A stretch of 64,000 nt of DNA, from the NCBI GenBank assembly GCA_963721725.1, contig CAVRLX010000009.1, forward strand, positions 434,001-498,000, read 5' to 3'. The DNA comes from RI-153 sp963721725 (GTDB lineage: Bacteria > Chloroflexota > Anaerolineae > Caldilineales > Caldilineaceae). This document shows positions 43,901 through 55,988 of the stretch, piece by piece; within the stretch, counting starts at the first letter, position 1, and each line of letters begins with the position of its first letter. The position numbers were made by a program, and so were the translations under genes. The notes below the pieces were generated by a model. That model made no database searches and was not told where the DNA came from. It worked only from the letters and a program-made list of their open reading frames with translations.

Positions 43901-46900
43901 GGGATAGTGTGGCCGTGGCCGTGGTTGGCAGCGACGAGGTGAGCGTGGCGGCGCTGGGTTTCGAGAGCGCGGGCGGCGTAGTAGCCCGCGCCAATGTGAC
44001 GATTTCACCCACCCTGCTTAGTGTCTCACGCGCCATCTCGCTGCTCGTCCCGGCGGAGGTGGCGGCGGGCACAGTGGTCAGCGTCACCGGTGTGATCACC
44101 GACAGCAGCGGCAACGTGGGGCGCAGCAGTCCGATCACGTTTACCGTGATCAGGGATGATGTGCCAACCGTGGCGATCCTGGCTCCGATGGCGGGTACGC
44201 GTGTGGGCAAAGGCCAAACGGCGACCATCATGACGCGTATCACCGACGACATTGAGCTGGCGCAGATCAGCCTTGTGGCCGCGGGCACATTGACGCCAAC
44301 CCAGATCGTGACGCCAGCGGCGGGCACACGCACCGTCAGCCCCAACTTCAGCGTGAGGATGCCCGCAGACGCCGCGCTCAACAGTGAAGTCGAACTCACG
44401 CTAACCGCAGTGGACAGCCGCGGCCAGCAGAGCGTCAGCGTGACGAGCACGCTGCTGATCAGCGATGTGACGCCGCCCGCCGTGAGTATCCTCAGCCCGC
44501 TTAACAACACACTCGTCGATCCCGGCGAAACCGTGACGGTCACCGTACGCGGCACAGACGACGAGGGCATCACGGCCCTGGTGCTAACACTGGGCGGAGT
44601 GGTTACAGATCGCATCACACGCACGGTGGCGGCTCTGCCCACGGCAGAAGAAACGTTCGCTGTTCTGATCCCCGCCACGGCCACGGGCAACCAACAGGTG
44701 ACGGTTAGCGCCCACGCTGTGGACATTGCCGGGCAGGCAGCCGTCCCGGCTTCGCTTGTGTTACCGGTGCGCGATCGCTTTGCGCCCCATGTGACGATGA
44801 CGGTTTTGCCGTCGTTCGACCGCGTGGTGCAGGGCGTCACGCTCTCGATTGCCGTGACGGGAAGCGACGAGGTGGGGGTGACAAGCATGGGGCTGCGCAT
44901 TACCGGCGACGTGATCACCCAAACAACACGCAGCGGCAGCAACGCCACCTTTGCGCTCACCGTCCCCGCCACGGTGAGCGTGGGCAGCGCGCTGACGGTG
45001 ACGGGCGTTGCCACGGATACAAGCGGCAATCTGGGCGTATCCGCTCCATTTACGGCCACGGTGGTTGCGCCGGGCGGGCCAATCACGGGTGTGATCAAAC
45101 TGAGCAACGCCATGCCCGTTGCCAATGCCCATGTGACAGTGCGCGCCGTCAACGGTGATTTTGCGACAGTGAGCGATGCCAGCGGCGTCTATACCGTCGC
45201 CACCGTGCTGCCCGGCGTGGTGACAGTGGAGGCCGTGGGCACAGCGGAGGCCGTGGGCACAGCGGGGCTACGCGGGCGGGTGGCGGCCCCGTTTGGCGAT
45301 TTTGCCCTTTCGCTGCGTGTCGATGTGATCCTCTCTGGCGATCCGCTGGTCAACCTCACCTTCCCCACAGATGGGTATTCGCTGGTGGCAGGCGAGACGA
45401 TTTCCGTGAGCGCCGAGGCCGGGGACGATACAGGCGTGGCGGCGGTGCGTTTTGATGTAAACGGTGCGGCCGTAGGCACGGATAGCAGCGCTCCCTATGC
45501 GGTCAATTACACCGTGCCCGACGGCGTCACCACACTGACCTTCGGCGCGGTGGTCACCGACACCGAGGACAACAGCACCGTCTCGCCGCCGATTACGGTC
45601 AGCGTTGGCCCCGATCCGGGAACCACGATCACCGGCCGCGCCGTGGACGGTAACGGCAATCCCGTGGGCGGAGCCAGTGTGAGCATCACCGATGGCAGCA
45701 GCGGCACGGCGGACGCGGCGGGCTATTTCACCGTGACGGGCGTCTCCACCATTGTGGGCGCGCTGCGCGCCGATGTGCGGGCGTTGCCGATTAAAGGCAG
45801 TTCTGTGCCCACCGCGCCGGTGCGCGATGACATCACCCCTGTGGGAATCGTGACCCTGCGCGAAACGGTGACGTGGATCGGTCCGTCCAATGGCAATCTG
45901 CTCGACCCAGCCAACTGGAGCGGCAGATTGCTGCCCGGCCCAGTGGACGATGTGGTGATCCCAGGGGGCGTGGGGCGGCTGGATTTTGACGGCACGCTGC
46001 ACGTTTTCAACCTTGTCAGCGCCAGTCCTCTGCGCTTGATCGGCGGCACGCTGCGCGTGGACGGCACGCTGCAAGTGAACCATACTTTTGAACTACACGG
46101 CGGCGCGCTCCAAAATGCCACGGTGCAGCCGGGCAGCAGTGGGCAGGGGCTGACTGTGCTCAGTGGCGGCGGCGCGCTGGACAGCGTGACCATGAACGCT
46201 CATCTGGCCGTGGGCACAGTGCAGGGCCATACCGCAGTGGTGACCGTTCGCAACGGGTTGACGATTAACGGCACGGCGACACTGGGCCGCAACGGGGACT
46301 GTGAATATGGGTTGTTGGAAATGGAAGGGAGCCAGAGGCTGGACGGGGTGGGTGAGATTTTCTTCACGGATCTGTGGAACGGGAGCAGTGCCTGCAACCG
46401 CTCGGACCGCAACGGGGTGCGCATGATGACGCCGGGGGCAACGCTGACGATTGGCCGCGACTTCACCATCCGCGGGGCACAGGGCTTCGTGGGCTACAGT
46501 CTGCTCTTTGGCGGCAACACCGATTTCAACGTGGTGCAGCAGGGAACCATCGACAACGACGGCAGCGGTGGCATCATCCTGCATGGGGGGCAGTGGCAGA
46601 ACCGTGGCGGACTCTATCGCTCCACTGGCAGCGGACTCTTCATCCAGGAAGTGGACATCGACAACCGCGCTGACACCCTGACATTGGCGGGCACAGGTCT
46701 GGTGCGCTTCAACAACGTGGCGGTGAGTGGCGGCATCATCAGCAGCACCACCAGCGCCATCACCACCATCGGCACAGACAACCTGCTGGACGGCGTCACT
46801 TTCCACGGCACTGACCTCAACGTGGGCACACGCCAGAGCGAGGGCAACAGTGTGATTGCCATTCGCAACGGGCTCACCCTCGACAATGTCACGGTGACGC

Positions 46901-48974
46901 TGGGGCGGGCCGGCGACTGCGAGTATGGCCTGCTTAACTTCCAGGGTGCACAGACTCTGGGCGGCGTGGGCGAAATCATCTTCACCGACCTGTGGAACGG
47001 CAGCAGCACCTGCAACCGCAACGAGCTCAACGGCCTGCGCGTGGTGGATGCGGGAACCACCCTCACTGTCGACAGCGGTATCCGCGTAAGTGGAGTCCAG
47101 GGCTTCGTCGGCTACAGCACCGTTCATGGCGGGCCGGAGAATGTGGGTGTGCATTGGCGTGGAGAGATCAGCACACAGGTCGGAAGCGGCAGTATCAGCC
47201 TGCGCGGTCAATCGTGGATCAACGACGGCGGGCGTATGGATGCTGGTCAGAACGAAATTTTATTCACCGGCGTCACCATCACCAACACAAACACCATCAC
47301 CTTTAGCGGCAGCGGGCTGATCCGTTTCACCGACAGCGGCATTGTCAGCGGCACAGTGGTGGGGAGCGATGGTGCAGCGCTGACCTTTAGAGACCGTGGG
47401 CTGCTCGACGGTGTCACCTTCCAGAATACCCTGCTACACATTGGCACTGAAGGCGACGCCAATAGTAGTGTAATCGTGCGCAACGGACTCACCACGGATA
47501 GCGCTATCACCCTGGGCACGATCAACGACTGCGAGTATGGGTTGTTGGAAATGGAAGGGAGCCAGAGGCTGGACGGGGTGGGTGAGATTTTCTTCACGGA
47601 TCTGTGGAACGGGAGCAGTGCCTGCAACCGCTCGGACCGCAACGGGGTGCGCATGATGACGCCGGGGGCAACGCTGACGATCGGCCGCGACTTCACCATC
47701 CGCGGGGCACAGGGCTTCGTGGGCTACAGTCTGCTCTTTGGCGGCAACACCGATTTCAACGTGGTGCAGCAGGGAACCATCGACAACGACGGCAGCGGTG
47801 GCATCATCCTGCATGGGGGGCAATGGCAGAACCGTGGCGGACTCTATCGCTCCACTGGCAGCGGACTCTTCATCCAGGAAGTGGACATCGACAACCGCGC
47901 GACACCCTGACATTGGCGGGCACAGGTCTGGTGCGCTTCAACAACGTGGCGGTGAGTGGCGGCATCATCAGCAGCACCACCAGCGCCATCACCACCATCG
48001 GCACAGACAACCTGCTGGACGGCGTCACTTTCCACGGCACTGACCTCAACGTGGGCACACGCCAGAGCGAGGGCAACAGTGTGATTGCCATTCGCAACGG
48101 GCTTACCCTCGACAATGTCACGGTGACGCTGGGGCGGGCCGGCGACTGCGAGTATGGCCTGCTCAACTTCCAGGGTACACAGACCCTGGGCGGCGTGGGC
48201 GAAATCATCTTCACGGACCTGTGGAATGGGAGCAGCGCCTGCAACCGCTCGGACCGCAACGGCCTGCGTGTGGTCGATGCGGGAACCACCCTCACTGTCG
48301 ACAGCGGCATCACAGTCAGCGGGGCACAGGGCTTCGTCGGCTACAGCACCATTCACGGCGGCACGACAAATGTCAACGTGATCAACCGAGGACGGATTGT
48401 TTCGGACGCGCCAGAGTCCGTGCTGATCCAGGCCCGCACGATTACCAACACGGGTATCATCGAGCAAGCCGGACGCGATCTGACGGTGACGGGCAATTTG
48501 ATTAACAGCGGCGAAGTACGTCCTAGCGTCAGCAGCACCGGGGCGGGCGCACTGGACGTGAACGGAATCTATACGCAAACTGTGGAGGGCACGCTGACCG
48601 TCGTCATCAACGGCACGACCGTGGGCACACAGTATAGCCGTCTGGCCGTAACGGGCAGAGCGTTTTTGGATGGTAGACTGGTGATCCAAAAGGGCGCAGG
48701 CTATACGCTGGAGACGAACACCACATTTACCATCGTTACCACTGGCGGGCGCAATGGCAATTTCCAGCTGGTTGATGGAAAGCAGATCGACAGCACCCAC
48801 AGCTTTGATCCAGATTACACTACACAGAGCAACCATATTCTGCTGCGTGTTATCGACCCCCGCAGCAATGCCCAGGCAGACTACCCGCTCTTCCTGCCCT
48901 GGGTGCATAGCGGTGCGCCGCTTGCTGTACCGGCAGAGATCATCCCTATGCTCTATCTGCCTCTGGTGCAGTAA
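34961..48974 (+). CDS. Giant secreted multidomain protein 2, Ig-like and regulatory-like repeats, frameshifted
   Basis: About 4,670 residues after bridging breaks near 38448, 43274 and 47900. It starts at the ATGA overlap with giant 1. The first 35 residues are encoded by a heptad repeat element, then comes a signal peptide (LSILAALLLLTSTGITRAQ). After N-terminal beta domains there are about 13 carboxypeptidase-regulatory-like repeats (about 37880-41370; pattern GTVxGxVxxxDGxP...DxNGxFxF), two Big_5-like domains (41390-42030), some ten Ig-like units with TDRAGN or TDTSGN ends (42030-45600), an NWS-type beta-helix start (WIGPSNGNLLDPANWSG near 45870) and four units of about 205 residues with DCEYG and SSACNR. 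It ends with an autotransporter-strand-like segment, PLFLPWV and LYLPLVQ. No enzyme domain was recognised. Architecture suggests a long extracellular stalk or fibre. Confidence 0.72.
34973..35062. repeat. Heptad-periodic element inside the 5' end of giant gene 2
   Basis: GGGGGAT TAGATAT TAGGGAT TGGGGAT CGGGTAC on the left and TCCAATA TCCAATA CCCAATT on the right form an imperfect inverted repeat with a 7-base step. It is the same sequence family as 10866-10912, but here it is translated as part of the leader of the second giant protein. Confidence 0.65.
46306..48361 (+). repeat. Tandem duplication of about 825 bp (offset about 1,230 bp) within giant gene 2
   Basis: Positions 46306-47130 recur at 47536-48361. 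The first 670 bases are almost identical, the rest more diverged. Up to 46669 the offset is exactly 1,230 and afterwards 1,229, because the later copy has CGCGCGACACC where the first has CGCGCTGACACC. Each copy encodes two related protein units that share DCEYGLL, FTDLWNGSS and GFVGYS. Confidence 0.9.
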
Positions 48975-49004
48975 ATAACGGGTCGTCTTTCTTATAACGC
49001 CATT

Positions 49005-52000
49005 ATGCCAGCATCTATCCACCCCCGAACACTGATTCCATTTCTCATCGTCCTCTTTTTTGGTATTGTTGGCACGGTGATGGTGATCCCGGCTGGGCGC
49101 GCCGTCGCCGCGGATACGCGCACCCTCTGGCAAGATCAAAACGATTGGCGTGCTAACGGCGGCCAACCCGGTGACGAGTTCGGCACAGCCATCGCCAGTG
49201 GCGATCTCGACGGCGACGGCACTATCGAAGTGCTGATCGGCGCACCCGGCACGAATCAAGTGCTTCTCTTCCCCAGTCCCCCCCTCTCCCTATCCCCTTT
49301 ATTTACCTTCACCCACAGCGCGGATCGCTTTGGCAGTGCCATTGTTGTGCTGGGGGATGTGGATAATGACGGCCTGCGCGAGTGGGCGGTCGCCGCACCC
49401 GCGGATGATGACAGGCGGGGGGCTGTCTTCGTCTACAGCGGTCTCGCTGCCACCCCGGTGATGACCTTCACGGGCAGCGCCCCCGGCGCGCAGTTTGGCT
49501 TCAGCCTGGCCGCTGTGCTCGACAGCAACAGCGCACCCGAACTGCTAATCGGCGCGCCGGGCGTAGACAACAACACCGGTGCAGCCTATCTTTACACCCT
49601 CACCGCCGCCATCTCCATAACCCTGACTGGCACTGCCGCCGGGGATCGCTTTGGCGCAGCCGTCGCCAGCGCGGGCGATCTCGACAACAACGGCACAGCA
49701 GAAATCATCATCGGCGCGCCGGGTGTCAACAATGACACCGGAACGGCCTCCCTCTATACCCGTCCGCTTTCGCCCGCACGCGCGGCCTCCCTTACCCTGA
49801 CCGGCAGCACCGTCAGCGGGCGCTTTGGAGCGGTGATCGGAGGCAGTGCCGATCTCAACGGCGATGGCTATCCTGATCTCGTCGTGGGCGCGCCGGGGAT
49901 CAGCGGCGGCGCAGGGCGGGTGTCGCTCTTCCTGGGGGATGGCAGCGCTGTAAAGACGACACCGCTGCGCAGTTGGACGGGCAATAGCATTAACCAGTCG
50001 CTGGGATCAGCGCTGGCGCTGGGTGATCTCAATGGCGATGGCTACGCCGATCTGGCAATCGGTGCAAGCGGCGCCAACCGCGTGCAGATCTACACCGGGG
50101 GCCGGGCGGGCCGGGAGCAGTAGCTGCGTCCACCTTCGTGGGTAGCACGGGGCTGGGCAGCACGCTGGCCGTAGGCGATCTCAATGGCGACGGCTATGCG
50201 GATCTGACGGCGGGCGCGCCTTTGCACGAGAGCAGCCGCGGCCAGGCCGTGATCCGCTTGGGCGCAATGCGCCCGCCGGCTACGCTGCCCATCTTGCGCG
50301 ACGCCAGCCTGAGTGGTGAGCAGTTTGGCCGCGCCGTGGCCGCGGCAGGGGATGTCAATGCCGATGGCTTTGCCGATGTGGTGGTGGGCGCGTTCAGCTA
50401 TGACGGCGGCGGCACGGATCGGGGGCGTGCCTATCTCTACCGGGGCAGCGCCACGGGAATCAGCACCACGCCCCAGATCATCGGCACAGGCAGAGCCGCG
50501 CGTGATCAATTTGGTCGGGCTGTGGCTGGCGTGGGCGATGTGGACAACGATGGCTATGCCGATGTGCTTATCGGTGCGCCGCAAAACGATATCGACAACC
50601 CCGGCGGCGTGGGCATGCCGGGTGTGCAAAATCTGCCGGGTCGCGCTTTTCTCTACAAAGGCGGGCCGAGTGGCCTGGGCGCAACCCCGGCGTTGACCCT
50701 GACTGGCGAAAGTGGCGGCGATTTCTTCGGGGCGAGCGTGGCCGGGATCGGTGATGGTAATGGCGACGGCTATGCGGATTTTGTGGTGGGGGCCTATCGG
50801 CACGACGGCAGCGGGGCCGATGCTGGGCGCGTCTGATCTCTATCGGGGAGGCGATATTTCTGACATAGCCTCCCCGTCACAAATTTTGGATGGCGCGGCG
50901 GCGGGCGACTTTTTCGGCTTTGCGATCAGCGGTGCAGGCGATGTCAACGGCGACGGCTACGCTGATCTGGCGGTGGGGGCCTATGCCCACAATGGCAACG
51001 GCCACGACAGCGGGCGCGTCTATCTTTATGGAGGTGGCACAACAGGACTCAGTGCCACGCCCGATCTTGTCATCGACGGCCAGGCCGCCAACGATCTCTT
51101 TGGCTTTGCCGTGAACAGTGCAGGCGACGTCAACGGCGATGGCTTCGCCGATCTGGTCATTGGCGCGTTTGCCAACGACACAGGCGGTGATGGCGCAGGC
51201 CGCGGCTATCTGCTGTTGGGAAGCGCCGCCGGTTTGCAGACCCCGGCACAGTGGATCGGCAACGGCGAAGCGGCGGGCGATGCCTTTGGCTATGCTGTCA
51301 GCAGCGCGGGCGATGTCAACGGCGATGGCTTCGCCGATGTGCTGATCGGCGCACATTTGAATGATTCTATTGACAACAGCGCGGGCAAGGTCTATCTGTT
51401 CAGCGGCGGGGCGAGCGGGCTATCCACAACGCCGCGCGTACGTGGACCGGCGAGACCGAGGACGATCTCTTTGGCATTGCCCTGGGTGGCGTGGGGGATG
51501 TGGACGGCGACGGCGACGGCGATCTGATGGTGGGGGCATCTAGGCGCGATGGCATTGGCCCCAACGCCGGGCGCATCTATCTCTACACTGGCAACGGTGG
51601 CACGGGGCGACCGCAGGCAGCGCACCAGAGGCGGGGTGACGGCAGCACAAGCATGGTGCATCCGTGGGGGCTGTCCTATGCCGATGATCGCTTTCAGGTG
51701 ACGGCAGCAGCCATCAACTCGTGGGGCAGCTTGCCCATGCAGCTCACGGTGGAAGCCTGTCCGTCGGGCGTGACCTTTGGCTCACCCTTGTGTACCGAGC
51801 GCACGAGCGCAGAGTGGCAGACGGGCGGTACGTTAACCCTGCCTGTGGAGGGACTCAGCACCGATACCCTCTATCGCTGGCGGGCACGCACGCGCACAGC
51901 CTTGGGCACAGAAGTCACACGTTCGCCGTGGCGGCGGCTCTCCGGCCAGGTGTGGGAAGGCGACATTCGCACAGAGCTGACACCGCCACGCCTCACGCTG

Positions 52001-55000
52001 ATGCAGACCGTAAACGAGACCAGCCCGCCTGAAGGCAGCACGATCACCCACACCGTGCGCATCCACAACCGCGGGCAGCGAAGCGCCACCGATCTGTTTG
52101 TGCGGACTGACACGGGCGAGACGGCCACTTTGCCACAGTTGAGCGGCGGCGCAACCGTCACTTTCACGTTCACGCTTCCCGTCCTCGACGGCCCAGCGCA
52201 GGTGATCCCCAGCGTGACCGTCTCGAGCGCGCAGACAGAGGCGCAACAGCAGAGCGGGCCTGGGATCTCCGTGCAAAATGTCGCACCCACGCTTGCACTG
52301 AGCGGGCCAGACAGTGTGTCCGTTGGGATGCCTTATACACTGACATTGGGGTCGATTGTCGATCCCGGCCAGGACAGCGTTACGCTGATAACTGTGAACT
52401 GGGGAGATGGCAGCCGCAACAGCTACGCCAGCGTGGGGACGGTCTCCCATGTCTATACCAGCACTGGGGCGATTACAATCCAGGTGGATCTGATCGACGA
52501 GGATGGAACACATTTGCTGGCCGGCAGCCATGCGGTAATGGTGACCAGCACAGGCGGAGGTGCAACGGCGACGCCGACAACGACCACCGACGGCGGACCG
52601 CCGACCGCCACAAGCACAGCCACACCGACACCTTCAACGACGCCGACAATCGATCCACTGGCGACGGTCACGCCGACAACGACCGCCGACAGCGGACCGC
52701 CGACCGCCACAAGCACAGCCACACCGACACCTTCAACGACGCCGACAATCGATCCACTGGCGACGGTCACGAGTACGGCGATGCCGACAACGACCGCCAC
52801 ATCGACACCTTCCACAACCTCTACCGTTGATTTGCTGGCGACGGTTACGAGCACGGCTACATCCACTGCAACGCAGACACACACGGCGACGCCGACGGCA
52901 ACCGCAGACAGCGGACCGCCGACCGCCACAAGCACAGCCACGCCGACAACGACCGCCGACGGCGGACCGCCGACCGCCAGTAGTACGCCCACACCCACGG
53001 CGACGATGACGCCCACAGTTGATCCACTGGCAACTGCTACAAGCACGGCATCAGCGACGCCGACCGCCACATCAACACCTTCGACAACCTCTACCGTTGA
53101 TTTGCTGGCGACGGTTACGAGCACGGCTACATCCACTGCAACGCAGACACACACGGCCACGCCGACAACGACCGCAGACAGCGGACCGCCGACCGCCACA
53201 AGCACAGCCACACCGACACCTTCAACGACGCCGACAATCGATCCACTGGCGACGGTCACGAGTACGGCGACGCCGACAACGACCGCCGACGGCGAACCGC
53301 CAACCGCCACAAGCACAACCACAGCCACGCCCACGGCGACGATGACGCCCACGGTTGATCCACTGGCAACTGCTACAAGCACGGCATCAGCGACGCCGAC
53401 GGCCACATCAACACCTTCGACAACCTCTACCGTTGATTTGCTGGCGACGGTCACGAGTACGGCTCCATCCACGACAACACCGACACACACGGCGACGCCG
53501 ACGGCAACCGCAGACAGCGGACCGCCGACCGCTACATCAACACCTTCGACAACCTCTATCGTTGATCCGCTTGCGACGGTCACGAGTACGGCGACGCCGA
53601 CGGCCACATCGACACCTTCCACAACCTCTACCGTTGATCTGCTAGCCACGGTTACGAGCACGGCTACGTCCACGGCAACACCGACACATACGACGACGCC
53701 GACAACGACGGTCACAAGCACAGCCACGCCGACAACAACCACCGACGGCGGACCGCCGACCGCCACAAGCACAGCCACACCGACACCTTCAACGACGCCG
53801 ACAATCGATCCACTGGCGACGGTCACGAGTACGGCATCAGCGACGCCTACCATGACGCCTACGCCCACGGCGACGATGACGCCCACAGTTGATCCACTGG
53901 CAACTGCTACAAGCACGGCATCAGCGACGCCGACGGCGACCGTTACAGGCACAGCGACGCCGACTGCCACATCAACACCTTCGACAACCTCTACCGTTGA
54001 TTTGCTGGCGACGGTTACGAGCACGGCTACATCCACTGCAACGCCGACACACACGGCCACGCCGACAACAACCGCCGACGGCGGACCGCCGACCGCCACA
54101 AGCACAACCACAGCCACGCCCACGGCGACGATGACGCCCACGGTTGAGACGCTGACCGCCACACAGACACCTTCGATAACCTCTACCGTTGATCCGCTCG
54201 TGACGGTCACGAGTACGGCCACATCCACGGCGACCACCGACGGCAGACCGCCGACAGTCACGAGTACGGCGACGCTCACACCCTCGGTTACCCCCACACG
54301 CGATCCGCTGGCGACGTCCACAAGCACAGCAACACCGACAGTCACGATGACGCCTACGCTTGATCTGCTGGCGACAGCCACAACCACGCCGACAGCAACG
54401 GCGACTCCGACATCGCCCGCTCTCCCAGCATTGCAATTACACTACGGTGCGCCGTTCTCTGCGCAGGCTGCCGATGAGGTAGTCTCGGTTGATACGGTCT
54501 TCACGGCGACGCTGGCGGTGACAAACACAGGGCAGACAGCACTGGTGAGCGTGCTGGTGGAGCTACACTTTGCCCCCGAATTTTTGCGCCCCCAGCGCGC
54601 CATCCCGCCGCCACAAACTGCCGATCAACGCGTGTGGCGATGGGATCTGGCTGCGAATCAACCTCTCCAACCCGGGGAGGTGCGGTTGGTCATGTTAACC
54701 TTTGTAGCCGTGGCGAGCAGTGTTGGTTTGCCCGATGGTAAAACACAGAGCGAGGCAATAAGCCGCGGCAGCGTGGACGAATGGGGGCAGGGTGTCGATA
54801 CGCAGACGGCACAGCTAACGCTGCGTATTATACGCCCGGCCATTTCACTGCAAAAACGATTGGCCCCGGACACCAGCGACAGTATTGGCATTGGATCACT
54901 GGTTACGTACACCCTTGATGTGGAAAATGTGGGAGATACAGCCCTAACCCACTTTAGCCTGGGCGATCTCTATAAGACTGAGGAATTACGCTTTGTGAGC

Positions 55001-55975
55001 AGTGATACGCCCCGATACCGCATCGATGAAACGGGCAGAGATGGCCTGGTGATCTGGGCAAACTTGGGGACGGATTGGGGCGGATTGGCACCTGGCGAGA
55101 AGAAGCGCGTGATGGTGATTTTTCGGGTACAGAGTCTGGTGCGTAGCACGTTTAATCAGGCTATGGTGACGGGCGTCGTCAACAACTTTGATGATCCGGC
55201 GGCCAGTGTGGGCAGTTCATCCGATGTAGAGGTAGCCATCGCAGGTCTGACGCTATCAGCCACGGCTTGGCCTTTGCCTGGTAGTTCGGTGGAAATGGGG
55301 GAGACCATTGCCTACACGGTGACGGTACACAATGGCGGCGGTGTCGCGCTGACCAACATGCAGCTTCAAAGCCAGCTTCCGGACGGAACAGAGCTGATCC
55401 CCGAAAGCGTTGATCCAGCACCGTCCGCCGAAACAGAGCGTGAAACGCCGGTGCGGCTGACGTGGCAGGGGAACCGACTAGAGGTTGACGCCACCCTGTC
55501 TTTTCATTTTCGGGTACGGGTGACGGCCGAGGGGGCGATGGCGCTGCACCAGCAAAGCACAGCACACAGCGATCAGATGCCGGTGCCGCAACGGACGCAG
55601 ACCATCCATCTCTCGCAGCCCACGGCGGTGCAGTTGACCCATTTTTCGGCGATGCCCACAGAACACGGGGTTAATGTGCGCTGGCAAACCGGCGCGGAGA
55701 TCAACTCATGGGGCTTTCATCTCTGGCGGGGTACAAATCGCGTACGTGCCAACGCCCAGCGGATCACACCGGTACTGATCCCAGCGCGGGGTGGGCTGGC
55801 CGGGGCTGATTATGTGTGGAGCGACAACGACGTCTCCTGTGCCCCCTGTTTCTACTGGCTACAAGAGACTGAAATCGACGGCACAAACATCGATTATGGG
55901 CCGGTGCAAAGTGGAATCATGAGCATTCCACTTTCCCAGCCACAAATCTTATACCTGCCCCACATCCGTCGATAA
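49005..55975 (+). CDS. Giant secreted FG-GAP (integrin-alpha-like) protein 3 with Thr/Pro-rich linker, frameshifted
   Basis: About 2,320 residues after bridging breaks near 50105, 50835 and 51433. A signal peptide (LIPFLIVLFFGIVGTVMVI) is followed by 14 FG-GAP blades (49150-51600) of the form FGxAVAxAGDVNGDGYADLxxGA, with calcium-binding DxNxDGxxD loops; 14 fits two seven-bladed propellers. Then come a fibronectin-III-like unit (51700-51960), a CARDB/DUF11-like unit, a PKD-like domain (GPDSVSVGMPYTLTLGSI, NWGDGS), a Thr/Pro/Ser linker of about 620 residues, three DUF11-like beta domains (54430-55600) and a C-terminal domain (LTHFSAMPTEHGVNVRWQ, WLQETEIDG) ending in ILYLPHIRR. At 50835 one extra G changes the expected GRVYLYRG to a stop. 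It lies 30 bases after giant 2 on the same strand. A role in adhesion is suggested by the propellers but not shown. Confidence 0.75.
52555..54420 (+). repeat. Low-complexity Thr/Pro/Ser-coding tandem repeats in giant gene 3
   Basis: About 1.9 kb of repeated coding blocks such as PPTATSTATPTPSTTPTIDP, STVDLLATVTSTATS and PTVDPLATATSTASATP, recurring in shuffled order. The DNA copies are nearly identical, so the block is recombination-prone and hard to assemble. It reads as a long, flexible and probably O-glycosylatable linker. Confidence 0.9.
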
Positions 55976-55988
55976 TCATAAAAGTTAC

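Noticed and set aside
41766..45152. Several long minus-strand frames opposite giant 2
   Set aside because: They are shadows of repetitive Ig-domain coding sequence with high GC, with no ribosome binding sites or domains.
52453..54387. Long minus-strand open frame (644 codons), Val/Ala-rich
   Set aside because: It is the mirror of the Thr/Pro-coding repeat: ACN and CCN codons read backwards give Val and Gly codons without stops. It has no start signal and no domain.
52555..54420. Regular DNA repeats considered as a CRISPR array
   Set aside because: Repeats are in frame, of unequal length, without unique spacers, and encode a continuous Thr/Pro-rich protein segment; no cas gene is present.
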